A stretch of DNA of 64,000 bases from Ochotona curzoniae (lineage: Eukaryota; Chordata; Mammalia; Lagomorpha; Ochotonidae): contig NW_024465885.1 in assembly GCF_017591425.1 (NCBI RefSeq), positions 43,147,001 to 43,211,000 on the forward strand. The letters run 5' to 3'. The translations under genes and the position numbers were made by a program. This document shows, piece after piece, positions 24,206-33,946 of this stretch (position 1 is the first letter of the stretch; each line of letters starts with the position of its first letter). The notes under the pieces were generated by a model. The model had not been told where the DNA came from, did not search any database, and saw only the letters and a list, made by a program, of their open reading frames with translations.

Positions 24206-24489
24206 GTTATGTATTTCTTTTTAAAATTTATTTTTATTATATTTTTGACAATCTTTACATAGTTAATTAGGGTAAAAAGGTTCAAGGGTTATAGGAAAGT
24301 AGGTAAGACTATTATTTCCATATTGTTTCCTTCATGTTTAAAGCAGGGTATTAACGGAGAAGGCCCACCCAATTTCCCACCCTCCCCAGGTCCCGGATGT
24401 AGGGCATGCTCTGAGGTTCTTGCTCAAGTGGTTTTGGTAATTCACCAGTTATGAATCACTGCCAATCTTGCCAGTGTGTTATGTATTTC
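24203..24489 (-). mobile_element. 5'-truncated LINE-1 3' end, minus strand, perfect 15-bp TSD
   Basis: The target-site duplication TGTGTTATGTATTTC occurs at 24203-24217 and 24475-24489. The insert (24218-24474) starts with the complement of an A-rich tail and carries AGTTAATTAGGGTAAAAAGG and a pyrimidine-rich CACCCTCCCCAGG block (a G-rich tract on the other strand), as expected for an L1 3' UTR. The same terminal sequence appears on the + strand at 52314-52432. Confidence 0.85.
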
Positions 24490-24639
24490 ACAGAGAAATC
24501 TTGACGTCCTGAAGGATACAGGTTGCTGATGAAGAAGGAGCAGCACCTGCTGTGCCCTTCTTTGCCTCTATCTGCTCTTGCTCTGCTGATCTCCCGATTA
24601 TCTCAATCTTGCATTTAAATGTGATTCCCTCATTGCCCT

Positions 24640-25080
24640 CCTACTCTATGTCAGACTTTTTGTAGGCGCGAGGGACAATGCAGCCAGCAAAACAAAGTCC
24701 CCGTTTACCTCCAGAAGGGGAGAGCAGCCACTCTGCCTCCACATGGTTGAACATAGCAGGGTCAGGGTGGTGCAGCAGGAGCTCCAGCATCCCATGGAGT
24801 GACCAGGAAAGGCCTGCCTGATGAGGCTGTGTCTGAACGAAGGCTGGGATGGAGGAGGACCTGGATACCTGGAGGAAGATACCTAGTGTCCGAGAACACA
24901 GCAAAGATGAGGGTGAGGAGACAGGAAACAGGGCCGCTGGGGGCTGGAGCCCGATGTGGGGCATGAGGTGGACATGAGGTGGACAGGCTGCAAGGGGCCC
25001 CCAGGTGAAAAGGAGCTTGGACTTTGAATGAGCTGGAAAGCTGTACAATGGATTAACGTGTGTAGACAAATGCCTGGGGA
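24640..25080 (-). mobile_element. LINE-2 remnant
   Basis: The phrase order matches an antisense L2 3' end: AATGCAGCCAGCAAAACAAA, CAGGAAAGGCCTGCCTGATG, then a GGAGGAAGATACC block, GGGGCCCCCAGGTG and GGACTTTGAATGAG. It is strongly diverged. A 224-residue open frame on the minus strand here is only a by-product of this remnant. Confidence 0.6.
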
Positions 25081-25359
25081 CACACGGATGCACACGTGCA
25101 CATGTACACAGGAGCCCATTTGAAATCTGTCTGATGCTGTGCAGGGAGTATGGGCCGCACAAGTCAGAGGCCGTGTACAGAGGGAGGAAGGAAGGCAAGG
25201 GAAGGTAATAGAAGGGATGGCTGGTAGGGGGTAACACAAAGTCGTGTTCAGGGCCAGAACCCAAAGTCCAGGGGCAGCAGGGCAAAGTGCCCTGTATGTG
25301 GGTCACAGTAGCCATGGCTGTTATGTGGCACTCCCCAAGGAGAAAAAAGCCAGAGAGGA

Positions 25360-25560
25360 ACTAGCCTCGTGGCTCAGCAGTTATAGCTGCCACTTGGAGT
25401 GATGGCATTCATATCAATTCCTGACTGTGCCACTTCCAACGTGGCTCCCTAGTAATATGCCTAGCAAAGCTAAGGAGGATGGTCCAAGTGCTTGCTCCTG
25501 TCTCAGCCATTGTAGCCACTTGGGAAAGCAAGCACCCGATTGGAGAGCTTTCTCTCTCTC
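25360..25560 (+). repeat. CSINE, internally shortened
   Basis: Head GGAACTAGCCTCGTGGCTCA and CTAAGGAGGATGGTCCAAGT are followed directly by TGCTCCTGTCTCAGCCATTG, so the central CACATGGGAGACC block is missing. A minus-strand copy follows 42 bp later, after a TATA/ATAC-rich spacer. Confidence 0.8.
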
Positions 25561-25601
25561 TCTGGAATGTATACATATTTATATCTACATATGTATATAC
25601 A

Positions 25602-25922
25602 CAATATTTATTGTATTTATTTGAAAGACAAAGTGACATAGAGGAAGGGAGAGAAGAGAGATACCTGTCTGTAATTCATTACCCAAATGGCCACTAACAA
25701 CCCAGAGTGCGCCAGGCTGAAGCCACAAGCCAGGAACTCCACCTAGGTCCCTCACATGTGTTACAGGGATCCAAGCACTTGGGCCATCCTCTGTTGCTTT
25801 CCCAGGAGCATTAGCAGGGAGCTTAAACAGAAACAGAGCAACTGAGGCTCAAACCAGTATTTGTATAGGATACTGGCATCATAGGCAGTGGCTTACCCTG
25901 ATGCACTACAATACTGGCCCTG
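25602..25922 (-). repeat. CSINE
   Basis: TTATTGTATTTATTTGAAAG tail, GCTGAAGCCACAAGCCAGGA and GCACTACAATACTGGCCC terminus. It forms an inverted pair with the copy at 25360-25560. Confidence 0.88.
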
Positions 25923-26489
25923 GAAATTCTGGAATGTACTAGTCACATTCACTTAGGGATTTCTTTAAATGCTTTTGAAATGACAGCATGTATGGAAGGA
26001 AGGCTTGTGTATTTTATGCGCTTGCAAATACAGAAGCGTTGTGATTTGCCTTTAAGAAAAAGCAAGTGGCTATGTTTGCAGAGAAAGTGTCTAAGAAACT
26101 GGACCTCAGGAATTTTCAGGCTGAGGGGGATAGCAAGAGAAAGTGGCAGACTATTCCAGATCTGCTCCCAGTCACTGCACTGCAGAGCTTTCTGCTTGTT
26201 TCTGTTTAAGTTGCATCTGCTGCACCTTTAGGCCCCAGGGGCAAATGGCTAACGGCATAACCCTTTCGGTGAACCCGAGTCTCCTTTGGAACGAGTCCTT
26301 CTTAGTGGTGGTTCTATAAAGTATAAAAGCAAATATCCATCGTATTTTTCTCATTGATACCAGAGTCCTTAAGCCTAACCTAGGAAAGCAGTGGGTTTGG
26401 GGTTCTCCTTGCCCTTCTCCATTTCCTCTCCATCTCGCCCCCTCATGGGGTAGAAAGGGCTTCAGCAAGTTCATGGGGACAGGTGTTCA

Positions 26490-26745
26490 ATGCCACAGTT
26501 AAGGTGCTGCTAGGAATGCCCATATGTCATGTCCCAGTGCCTGGGTTTGAATCCCAACTATACTACCCATCCTAGGTTCCTATTGAGGAATACCCGAGTG
26601 GCAGCAGGTGATGTGTCGAGTAGCTGGGGTCCTGCCAGCCACGTGGGAAACCTGCATGGAGTTCCCAGCCTCAGCTTGGCCCAACCCCAGCCATGGTAGT
26701 TGCTTGGGGAGTTAACCAGTGGACGGGGCATTCTTAAGAGTCGCT
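26490..26745 (+). repeat. Old CSINE, 3' truncated
   Basis: TGCCACAGTTAAGGTGCTGC head, CCTGGGTTTGAATCCCAACT and CCACGTGGGAAACCTGCATG are clear. The pyrimidine-rich 3' tail and A-tail are missing after GAGTTAACCAGTGGACGG. Confidence 0.72.
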
Positions 26746-27492
26746 CGCTGTGGTCTCAGCCCTGGTCAGGCTCTCAGTTCACCTGCTCCTCCCCTCTGTT
26801 TTGGGACCAGCATCTGAGCTGCACCGTTTGGAACATCTTTCAGTTGTCCCTACCCTCCTAGGAGGCCGCTACCCTCTGTGACCTAAGGAACAGGTTCTAA
26901 TTCTCTTCCTCATGAATCTCCACACTCAGCTTCTTTATGCCAAATACAGCTTGGACTTGGGTCTCACTTCACTGCAATCCTTATGCCTCTAGGCGAGAGA
27001 TGCTGGGACCTGGGCTCTTCCTGCATCCTACGGAACACTGACTCATGCCTCTAAACACACTCCCAGCACACAAGAGAAAAACACCATGTTTGGAAAAGGA
27101 CCTCAAGCGTGTAGCAACACCTCACAGCCTTTGTGAATAAAAGGGTGTGGTTCCCCTATCTAAAGAATTAGTGAGTGCAGGGCACCACTTTATTGCTTTT
27201 TTTTTTTTTTAAGAGAAGGGGGAGGCTTAACAATTGAATTCCGTTCTCTTCCCAGAAGTAAAATTGCAAGATTGCAGCCCACCCCCGCACCTGGGGAACT
27301 TGGGAACACTAATGCAGGGCAAGTGGCTGAGATTCTTGAATCCTGTGCTGAGCGTGACTCAGGCAACGCATAGCGTCAGCACGCCCCGAGAATCCTGCCC
27401 CCTGTGGGAGGGCTGCGGCTTCAGAAGAGATAAGGGAGAATTTACAGCCCAGTTTGGAATTTCCTGAATATTAGTGACTTACTCACTGGAGA

Positions 27493-27673
27493 GAAAGAGA
27501 CCTTCATTATTGGAGAGAAAGAGAGAGAGAGAGAAGAAGGAAGGGAGGGAAGGAGGGAAAAAAGAAGGAAGGAAGGAGGGGAGAAAGAAACTAAAAGAAA
27601 GAAAAGAAAGAAAGAGAGAAAGAAAGAAAAAGAAAGAAAGGAGCCTTGATTATTAGAAAGAAAGAGAAAAGAG
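27493..27673 (+). repeat. Long polypurine (GA/GGAA) tract
   Basis: About 180 bp is made almost wholly of A and G (GGAGAGAAAGAGA, GGAAGGGAGGGAAGGAGGG, then AAAGAAAGAAAGAGAG). The continuous core is about 27508-27647. Two similar 24-bp segments (CCTT-C/G-ATTATT followed by GAGAAAGAGA-type sequence) flank it near 27502 and 27646. Such tracts can form triplexes and are often unstable. Confidence 0.92.
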
Positions 27674-28242
27674 ATGGATGCTCTTGGACTTTCCAAGACT
27701 CTGTCCCCTCCTCTGCATCCCTGCCCTGCTCGTAATGAGCAGATGGGATGTTGCCCGTGTTAGATGTAGCTCTTGGCCCAGGGTCACACCTAAAAGGGCT
27801 CAGGTAAATATTCCTAAGGAGGGTGCATCTCATAAAAACCTTCGATGCTTCAAGGCAAAAAGCTTACAGGACAGGAGGGAGTGGCAGGGCATGGGAGTCG
27901 GTGGTGTGCCTTCTCTGCCTCCCCTGGAGTTCCAGCGCACAGTGGCATGTTTGTGGCCCTGAGAAGTCCCACAGGGAAGACCTGTGTTGAACTTGGGGCC
28001 TTACCAGCTGGTTTTGCCATAGAGCCTTCTCTCTGCATAACACCTGCTGCTCCCATAGAACACTTAGACAAAATCAGTCCTTCAAAAGCACCTGGATTAT
28101 TTTTTTATATATAAATGGGTTCTCCCTGTTATTGCAACAAGGACCACCACCAGTTCACCCCTGACACACAAGTATCCCTGCATCTTTGGAAGATAAGAGC
28201 TCCTGCCATCCTCATGGTTTATTTTCTAGGAGCCTTGCCTAC

Positions 28243-28560
28243 TTTTTTTTTTAAAGATTAATTTATGTAAATCTTTACAAGAGAGAAGGAAAGAGAGAAA
28301 GATATTCCATTCGCTGATTCACTCCTTAAATGGTCACAAAGGCTGGAGCTGAGCTGATCCAAAGCCAGGAGCCAGGAGCTTCTTCCAGGTCTCCCATGTG
28401 GGTGAAGGATCCCGAATCTTTGGGGGCATTCTCCACTTCTTTCCCAGGCCACAAGCAGAGAGCTAGATGGGAAGTAGAGCAACTGGTTCATGAACAGCAC
28501 CCATATGGGATACTGGCACTTGCAAGGCGAGGATTTAGCCACTGAGCCATTGCACTGGCC
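28243..28560 (-). repeat. CSINE
   Basis: Complete minus copy with a (T)9AAAGATTAATTTATG tail and landmarks GCTTCTTCCAGGTCTCCCAT and CACCCATATGGGATACTGGC. A T/CTTTT-rich tract (about 28573-28612) lies just after its head. Confidence 0.92.
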
Positions 28561-29165
28561 TCCATCCCTCCCTCTTTTTTTCTTTTCTTTTCTTTCTTTT
28601 TTTTTTTTTTTTAACCAACTGTGACAGCACACATCCACCTGCAAACACAGAGTTAGCCTGTAAGATCTCAGGCTGAAACAATTAAAAAACAAAGCATTTT
28701 TGGCTGATCCAACATGATGGAGAATTTGATCCAGAGAGAAGAATTCACAAAACAGTTGCATTACTGGTCCCTTCTTCAAAAGGTTTTCTTCTGAACCAGC
28801 CAAGGGGCGTGGGGGAGCTGAGGAGTGCACTGACTGTGCAGCACGTGGCAAAGCGTGTGTTTGTGTGTGCCCCAGGGTAGTGGATTTGCCTGGGGAAGGG
28901 CATCCAACGGGGAGCGGCTCATCTGTTGCCTGCCCTTTGTTCAGAGACAACCTTGGCAGCCCGCCCCACCCTACTTCCTGCCCTCCCCTTGCAAGACACC
29001 TAATCCACGGGGCCCCTTCATGCTCAGTGCTGGGGCCTTCGTTTCCTGCAAATGTCTCCCTGTGCTTCTGGCATCCTCTTCCAATGCCAGGCTTTGGCAT
29101 TGCCATCACCAGGAATGCCGCATCTTCCAATGGCTGTTTCAAAGGCGGGGTGGGGGGCGGGGGTG

Positions 29166-29349
29166 GGCGGCATTGTGGCCTGGAAGGTTAAGCTTCTGTG
29201 ATCCCTGCATTGCATGTGGGCACTGATCGGAGTCTGGGCTGCTCCACCTCTAATCCAGCTTGCTAGTTGCTGCACTTGGGGAAGCAACAGAAGACAACCC
29301 AAGTGCTTGGTGCCCCACACCCACATGGGAGACCCAGCTAAAACTCCAG
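29166..29349 (+). repeat. Outer CSINE (A) of a triple nest, 5' half
   Basis: GGCATTGTGGCCTGGAAGGT through ACCCACATGGGAGACCCAGC and CTAAAACTCCAG is the first half of a C repeat. Its second half resumes at about 29970 (CTCCCAGCTTCTGAC onward). The element is split by insertion of CSINE B. Confidence 0.85.
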
Positions 29350-29604
29350 TTTCAGTGCCCTAGTGGTCTAAGTCCCCACCTTGAATGTGCCAGGATCCCA
29401 TATGAGCTCCGGTTCTAATCCCAGCAGCTCCACTTTCCATCCAGCTCCCTGACCCTGCACCTGTGTGGGAGACCTGGAGGAAGGTCCTGGCTCCTGACTT
29501 TGGTTGTTGTGGTCACTTGGGGAGTGAATCATTGGATGTAGGTTCTTCCTCTCTGTCTCTCCTCCTCTGTATATCTGACTTTGCAATAAAAATAAATACA
29601 TCTT
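29350..29604 (+). repeat. Middle CSINE (B), inserted into A and carrying an internal deletion
   Basis: The head (GTGCCCTAGTGGTCTAAGTC) runs to CAATAAAAATAAATACATC. Between CAGCTCCCTG and ACCCTGCACC the usual block of about 45-50 bp (GGCCTGGGAAAGCAGT region) is missing, with CCCTG present at both expected borders. Its A-rich tail was then the target for CSINE C. The rest of the tail is at 29959-29969. Confidence 0.88.
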
Positions 29605-29941
29605 TTTTTTTTATTTTAAAGATTTTTATTTTTATTATTTTTTATTGGAAAGGCGGATATACAGAGAGGAGAGACAGAGAGGAAGATCTTCCGTCCGATG
29701 ATTCACTCCCCAAGTGAGCGCAACGGCCCGATGCTATGCTGGTCCGAAGCCAGGAGCCTCTTCCGGGTCTCCCACGCGGGTGCAGGGTCCCAAAGCTTTG
29801 GGCCGTCCTCGACTGCTTTCCCAGGCCACAGGCAGGGATCTGGAAGGGAAGCGGGGCTGCCGGGATTAGAACCGGCGCCCATATGGGATCCTGGGCATGC
29901 TAGGCGAGGACTTAACCACTTGCACCACCGCGCCGGGCCCA
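29605..29941 (-). repeat. Innermost, youngest CSINE (C) with perfect 17-bp TSD
   Basis: The direct repeat AAAAATAAATACATCTT lies at 29588-29604 and 29942-29958. The element keeps most CpGs expected of a young copy (GAGCGCAACGGCCCGATG, CACGCGGGTGCAGGGTC, ACCACCGCGCCGGGCCC), whereas older neighbours show TG/CA. This makes it the best template for the local SINE consensus and the strongest taxonomic clue in the window. Confidence 0.96.
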
Positions 29942-29969
29942 AAAAATAAATACATCTTAAAAAAAAAAA

Positions 29970-30090
29970 TCTCCCAGCTTCTGACTTAGCCTCCACTGTG
30001 GCAGCCAATTAAGGAGGGAACCAGGGGGTAGAAAATCTCTCTTTCTCTCTCTGTATTCTCCTCTCTGTAACTCTGTCTCTCAAGAAAATA
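29970..30090 (+). repeat. Outer CSINE (A), 3' half
   Basis: CTCCCAGCTTCTGACTTAGC, then CACTGTGGCAGCC, GGAACCAGGGGGTAGAAAAT and a CTCTCTGTATTCTCCTCTCT terminus continue the element interrupted at 29349. Confidence 0.85.
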
Positions 30091-30322
30091 ATTTCCTTTC
30101 AAGTGATGTTTGAGTACAGCCTTCTGGCTCCTGTGATTGCCCACCTTGACCTTGGTGGCCACAGTGGACACCTGAACCTTGAGGTCCCCCACTCTTTTCC
30201 TTCCTGAACTGAGCCTACTAGCCATCATTTGCAGCAACCTCTTGCAAACACTCCCTTCCAACTTGTGTTGGAGTATAGTGTACAGTAAGAAATAGTTTGT
30301 GTTTGGCCTGGAACTCGTGTGT

Positions 30323-30325
<3 letters not shown>

Positions 30326-30361
<36 letters not shown>
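30326..30361 (+). repeat. (CA)n microsatellite
   Basis: About 18 uninterrupted CA units. Confidence 0.97.
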
Positions 30362-30362
<1 letters not shown>

Positions 30363-30371
30363 CTACTCTGT

Positions 30372-30560
30372 GCTAGGGTCTGAATGTGCATGTCCCTCTA
30401 AAATTTCTATGTTGGAAATGAGGCCGTAGGATGATGGTGTTTGAAAGTGGGTTCTCTGATGACTAGGCATGAGGGCACACCGTCCCCCTTCAACTGCCAG
30501 TAGGACTAATGGCTTTCTAAAAGGAAGCTTCATGCATAGGTGTCAGGGACAGCCCTTGGG
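30372..30560 (+). repeat. Ancient dispersed repeat, 5' half
   Basis: GGGTCTGAATGTGCATGTCC, AAATTTCTATGTTGGAAATG, GATGATGGTGTTTGAAAGTG and CTAGGCATGAGGGCACACCG follow a common old mammalian repeat whose copies read ...GTGTCCCCxxAAATTCATATGTTGAAA... Related segments lie at 49965-50510 (3' part) and 61460-61745 (reverse). I cannot fix the class; an LTR/MaLR-type element is possible. Confidence 0.5.
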
Positions 30561-30748
30561 AAGCCTGCACATGCTGTTAGAGTGCCTCGTTCAAGACCTG
30601 GTTCCTCTTCTCTCCACCTGACTTCCTAATACGGCAGACCCTGGCAGGCGGCAGGCCCAAGGAGCTGGTGCAATAAGCAACACGAGGCTTGCTTTCATTG
30701 TCTAAAAGGATTGGTGGGATACTTGCAGGTAAAGTTTGGTTTGCTTTT

Positions 30749-31083
30749 TTTTTTTTTAAGATTTATTTTTATTTATCTGAGAGGCATAGCTAGAGAGAGA
30801 GAGAGAAAGACAGAGTAGAGTAGGGAGATCTTCTATCTGCTGGTTAACTCACCAAACGATGGCAGTGACCAGAGCTGGGCCAAGCTGAAGCCAGGACCCT
30901 GGAGTTTCTTCTGGGTCTCCCACATGGGTGTAGGAGTTTTGACTGGGCAATCCTCTGCCGTTTTCCCAGGCCAGTTAGTAGAGGGCTGGGTTGGAAGTGA
31001 AGTAGCTGGGACTCCAACTGGCACCCATATGGAAAGCCAAGGCTGCAGCCAGTGGCTTAACCAGCTACGCCACAGCATAAACC
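30749..31083 (-). repeat. CSINE
   Basis: T11 tail, AGATTTATTTTTATTTATC, GA block, GGTCTCCCACATGGGTGTAG and GCTACGCCACAGCATAAACC head complement. A short TTGGTTT occurs on both sides and may be the duplicated target. Confidence 0.91.
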
Positions 31084-31367
31084 TTGGTTTCTACTCTACC
31101 CCCTCCACCCCCAAGAGAAAATCTTTTCATTTCTACTTACAAAAATGTGTACACAAATAATATAAACTTTAAAGCTACGTACAAACTGTACATGAACTTT
31201 TGCAAGGGAAAGCTGTGCCCACTGATCAGGTCTGAAAACAGCCTGAGCAGCTTCCCTAACTCAGTCCCCTCCCATACCTCACTCCTAGTGGCAGTGCTTG
31301 GCCTGGCGAGCCATGGATGTTCTGTGTGTACTGGTGGGAGGTGGGGTTCCCTCTTCGACATTTTTAA

Positions 31368-31696
31368 ACACAGATTTACCTTATTTATTTGAAAGTCAGA
31401 GTGACACAGAGAGAGGGCAAAGTAGAGAGAAAAAAGCCTTCCATTCACTGGCTCCCTACCTGGTTGGCCATAGGATTGGGGCGAAATTGGAGTCAGGAGC
31501 CAGGAACTGTAGCTGGCTCTCCTATTCAGGTGGCAGGGGGCACAAGCCTTTGGGCCATCTTCCAATACTTCTTTAGGAGCATTAGCAAGGAGCTGGCTCA
31601 GAAGTGGAGCAGCTGCGACCTGAACTGGTGCTCCAATATGGGATGCCAGCAAGGCAGACAGTGGATTCAGTTGCTGTGCCATGGCACCAGCCCCTT
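31368..31696 (-). repeat. CSINE
   Basis: ACCTTATTTATTTGAAAGTC tail, GAGCATTAGCAAGGAGCTGG and GTGCCATGGCACCAGCCCC terminus. Full length, older subtype. Confidence 0.9.
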
Positions 31697-33690
31697 TATG
31701 TCCAGGAGAGGTTTTAGCTTCATAGCAAAATGAAATGAAATGTACAGTGTCCCATACACATCTCTCCCCCAACACACACACCCTCAGGTCTCTGCGACAT
31801 CATCAAACCACAGGGATGCCTTGGCATTGGCTGGTGAGCCTGCAAAGCGGTGCTTCCCATCAGGGTTTGGTGCCAGTGTGGCACGTTCTTCGAGTTTGCA
31901 CAAATGGGTGTGAACTTGCATCCGCTGTTCCCTGCAGAGCAGTCACACTGCCCTCAGCAGGCTCCATGCCCCATCTCCCTCTCCCTCCTGTCCCCCAACT
32001 CCCGGCAGCTGCTGCACTTTTCTTATTGGCTCCCATGGTCTTGTCTTTTCCAGGATGTTGCAGAGTTGGAATCACTCATTGTGTGATTACCCCTTCAGAC
32101 TGGTTTCTCTCGCTCCCTAATGGGCATGCAAGGCCCCTCTGTGGCTTTTTGTGCCTCATAGCTCATTCACTTTTGTCACTGATGGAGGCACAGACTGTTG
32201 CAGGGGAGAGTGGCTGGGACTGGAGCAAGTGTTGGTTACAAAGCATCTTTTGGGCACCTGTGCCATGTTAGTTCCCATGCTGGGAGTAGCCCTCTCCTCT
32301 GCCTGTGGAAGCACATGGTGGTGGTGATGACAGGCAGGGCTGTCACCCACATGCCCATGCCTGGGGTTCCTTCGCCACTCGTGTTAGACTTTGCTTGGAC
32401 CCGTGAACTTGCTCAGAGAAGCTTGTGGTTATTCTTCTGGTGATTTTCAATGAGACAGCCCATGTGCGGGCTGCTTAGAGCCTTCGTCTTCAGGCTGCTC
32501 TGGATGACCTCAGGGGACAGTGCCAGGCCTGGTTCTGTCCATTCCCCTGGCTGTGAGTTTGGGGGAAGTTCTTGGGGTTGTGTTTGAGAGCCTGATTCTC
32601 AGCATTGCATCACAGAAATTGTGAAACCTACACAGGCATGACTTCAGCACAGGCTGCTCATGTGGAAAGCTAGCAGTCATGCCTCAACCCTGCCTCACGG
32701 TCCCTCCTCCCCGTCGGAGGCCAAGGCCAAGGCCTGCCAAGCCTGTCTCCCACACACCTCAGGCAGAAAGTCCCTGGCTGTGCTCCCAGTGACCTTGATG
32801 TTGACCCCGGAAGGTGGAAGAAGGCCGAAAGGAATCCACATTTTGTATGAACCTTCACTCCTCTTTGCTGAGAAGTGGTGCAGTTCTACCCCACCCCTTT
32901 TGCCCGCTTGAATCCCCTGTACCTGTTGGGCCATTTCCATGGCCCCCTAGAGAGAAACCTGCAAGGAGGCTGGGTCTGAGGCCCAAGGCAGCTTTCCACA
33001 GGGTTGCTGCGAAGAATGGCTTTGGAAGTGGACAGCTGTCTCCAGTGTCACTCCAGCCCTACGCATGTCTGCACCCACCTCGTTTCCAAAGCAGGCCACA
33101 TTCTAAGGGTCCTGGTGCACATGTGTGTGAGGACCACTGCTGACTGCCTGTCCCTTGGCAATGCAGCACACATCTGTACCCAGTGCGAGGAGTACCACCT
33201 CGCTTGCTTTCTCCAGGGGTGTGAGAGGCAGGTTGTCCCAAGCAATCTCCTGAAACCAAACTGCATCCTTGTACCCTAGGAACACATGGCCTTGACAGTG
33301 GCCAGATCAAACGAGTGTCAGGACAAGCATGGTCTTGCCCAGGGTGGGGAGCACCCACTCACAGCATTTTCCTGCAAGCCAGGGCCTTGGTGTTTCCTGC
33401 CCAGGAAAGAATTTCCCCAGGCTACCCCCTCCCTGCAATCCTTAGATTGGACCAACCCCAGATTTTGGGTTCTGAAGATCAATTCTCAGTCTAGGCAGGA
33501 GATCCCCCATTTACACAGGGAACTGCTATGGGATCTACTCTGCCCCTGCTTCCTGTTCTTTCCTCTAGAAACCCCTTCCCACCCATGGAAGGCAATGGAT
33601 GCCCACCCTCCCCCACCCCACCGTGCTCCAGCACCCGGGAAGAATCCATGAGTTCCTGGGCCTCTTGTAACACAGCTGCATGTTTTTCAG

Positions 33691-33875
33691 GCTACCTAAC
33701 TAAACTGCTGCAGAACCACACAGCCTATGCATGTGACGGGGACCACTTGAACCTGCAGTGCCCTCGGCATTCCACCATCAGTGTCCAATCGGCATTTTAT
33801 GGGCAAGATTTCCAGATGTGTGGGTCCCAGCAGAAGGAAGAGCACTTAGCCTGTGTGGCACCCACAACCTTGCAG
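33691..33875 (+). CDS. EVA1C: EVA1C exon 2 (first half of SUEL lectin domain 1)
   Basis: The acceptor is TGTTTTTCAG at 33681-33690. The exon starts with two bases of a split Gly codon (intron 1 phase 1) and encodes 61 complete codons from YLTKLLQNHTAYACDGD to CVAPTTLQ, ending in phase 0. It holds four cysteines (local residues 14, 23, 43, 54), an N-glycosylation sequon (NHT, 8-10) and the AFYGQ motif typical of SUEL lectin folds. The galactose-binding lectin domain is extracellular, and in EVA-1 proteins it takes part in heparin and Slit binding. Compared with the human protein as I remember it, the loop between MC-SQ and the next cysteine is about four residues shorter. The donor GTACTG (33876) departs from GTAAGT at +4 and +5. 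Identity is certain; only the possible use of another donor is open. Confidence 0.95.
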
Positions 33876-33909
33876 GTACTGCCTTGTGTACAAGTGGCAA
33901 GATGTTGAT

Positions 33910-33911
<2 letters not shown>

Positions 33912-33942
<31 letters not shown>
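33912..33942 (+). repeat. (TC)n microsatellite next to exon 2 donor
   Basis: About 15 perfect TC units start 36 bp after the exon 2 splice donor. Pyrimidine-rich tracts of this kind can bind PTB-type splicing regulators, so repeat length could affect use of the weak donor. That last step is inference. Confidence 0.95.

Positions 33943-33946
<4 letters not shown>

Larger units (their letters stand above)
1..33690 (+). other. EVA1C: EVA1C intron 1 (3' part)
   Basis: This is non-coding sequence upstream of the first recognised exon. It ends in a pyrimidine-rich stretch and the acceptor AG at 33689-33690. CSINEs dominate and are listed separately. Stretches with no gene or repeat that I can name are about 250-3490, 3775-4520, 5700-6265, 7215-7985, 10900-14020, 15160-16780, 20790-21050, 22800-23580, 26750-27480, 27700-28240 and 31700-33690. 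They have scattered stops in all frames and ordinary base composition, apart from the CpG cluster at 11560-11850. I looked for exon 1 (start codon, hydrophobic signal peptide, phase-1 donor in CpG-rich sequence) and found no convincing match, so it probably lies upstream of the window. Confidence 0.8.

Noticed and set aside
24641..25315. 224-residue open frame on the minus strand
   Set aside because: It overlaps an L2 remnant, is rich in Pro/Ser/Leu/His without any domain, and has no splice or conservation evidence.
28258..29142. 294-residue open frame on the minus strand
   Set aside because: It runs through a CSINE and a poly-T/CTTTT tract (giving a Lys-rich stretch). The composition is that of chance translation of repeats.
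29605..29941. Functional tRNA gene
   Set aside because: The C-repeat head is tRNA-related but has the SINE body, A-rich tail and target duplication; it is not a cloverleaf gene.
31137..31781. 214-residue open frame on the minus strand
   Set aside because: It spans a complete CSINE and flanking intron, with no recognisable domain.
31735..32271. 178-residue plus-strand open frame
   Set aside because: It has a hydrophobic stretch but no domain, no Kozak-like context or partner exons, and lies in intron sequence.
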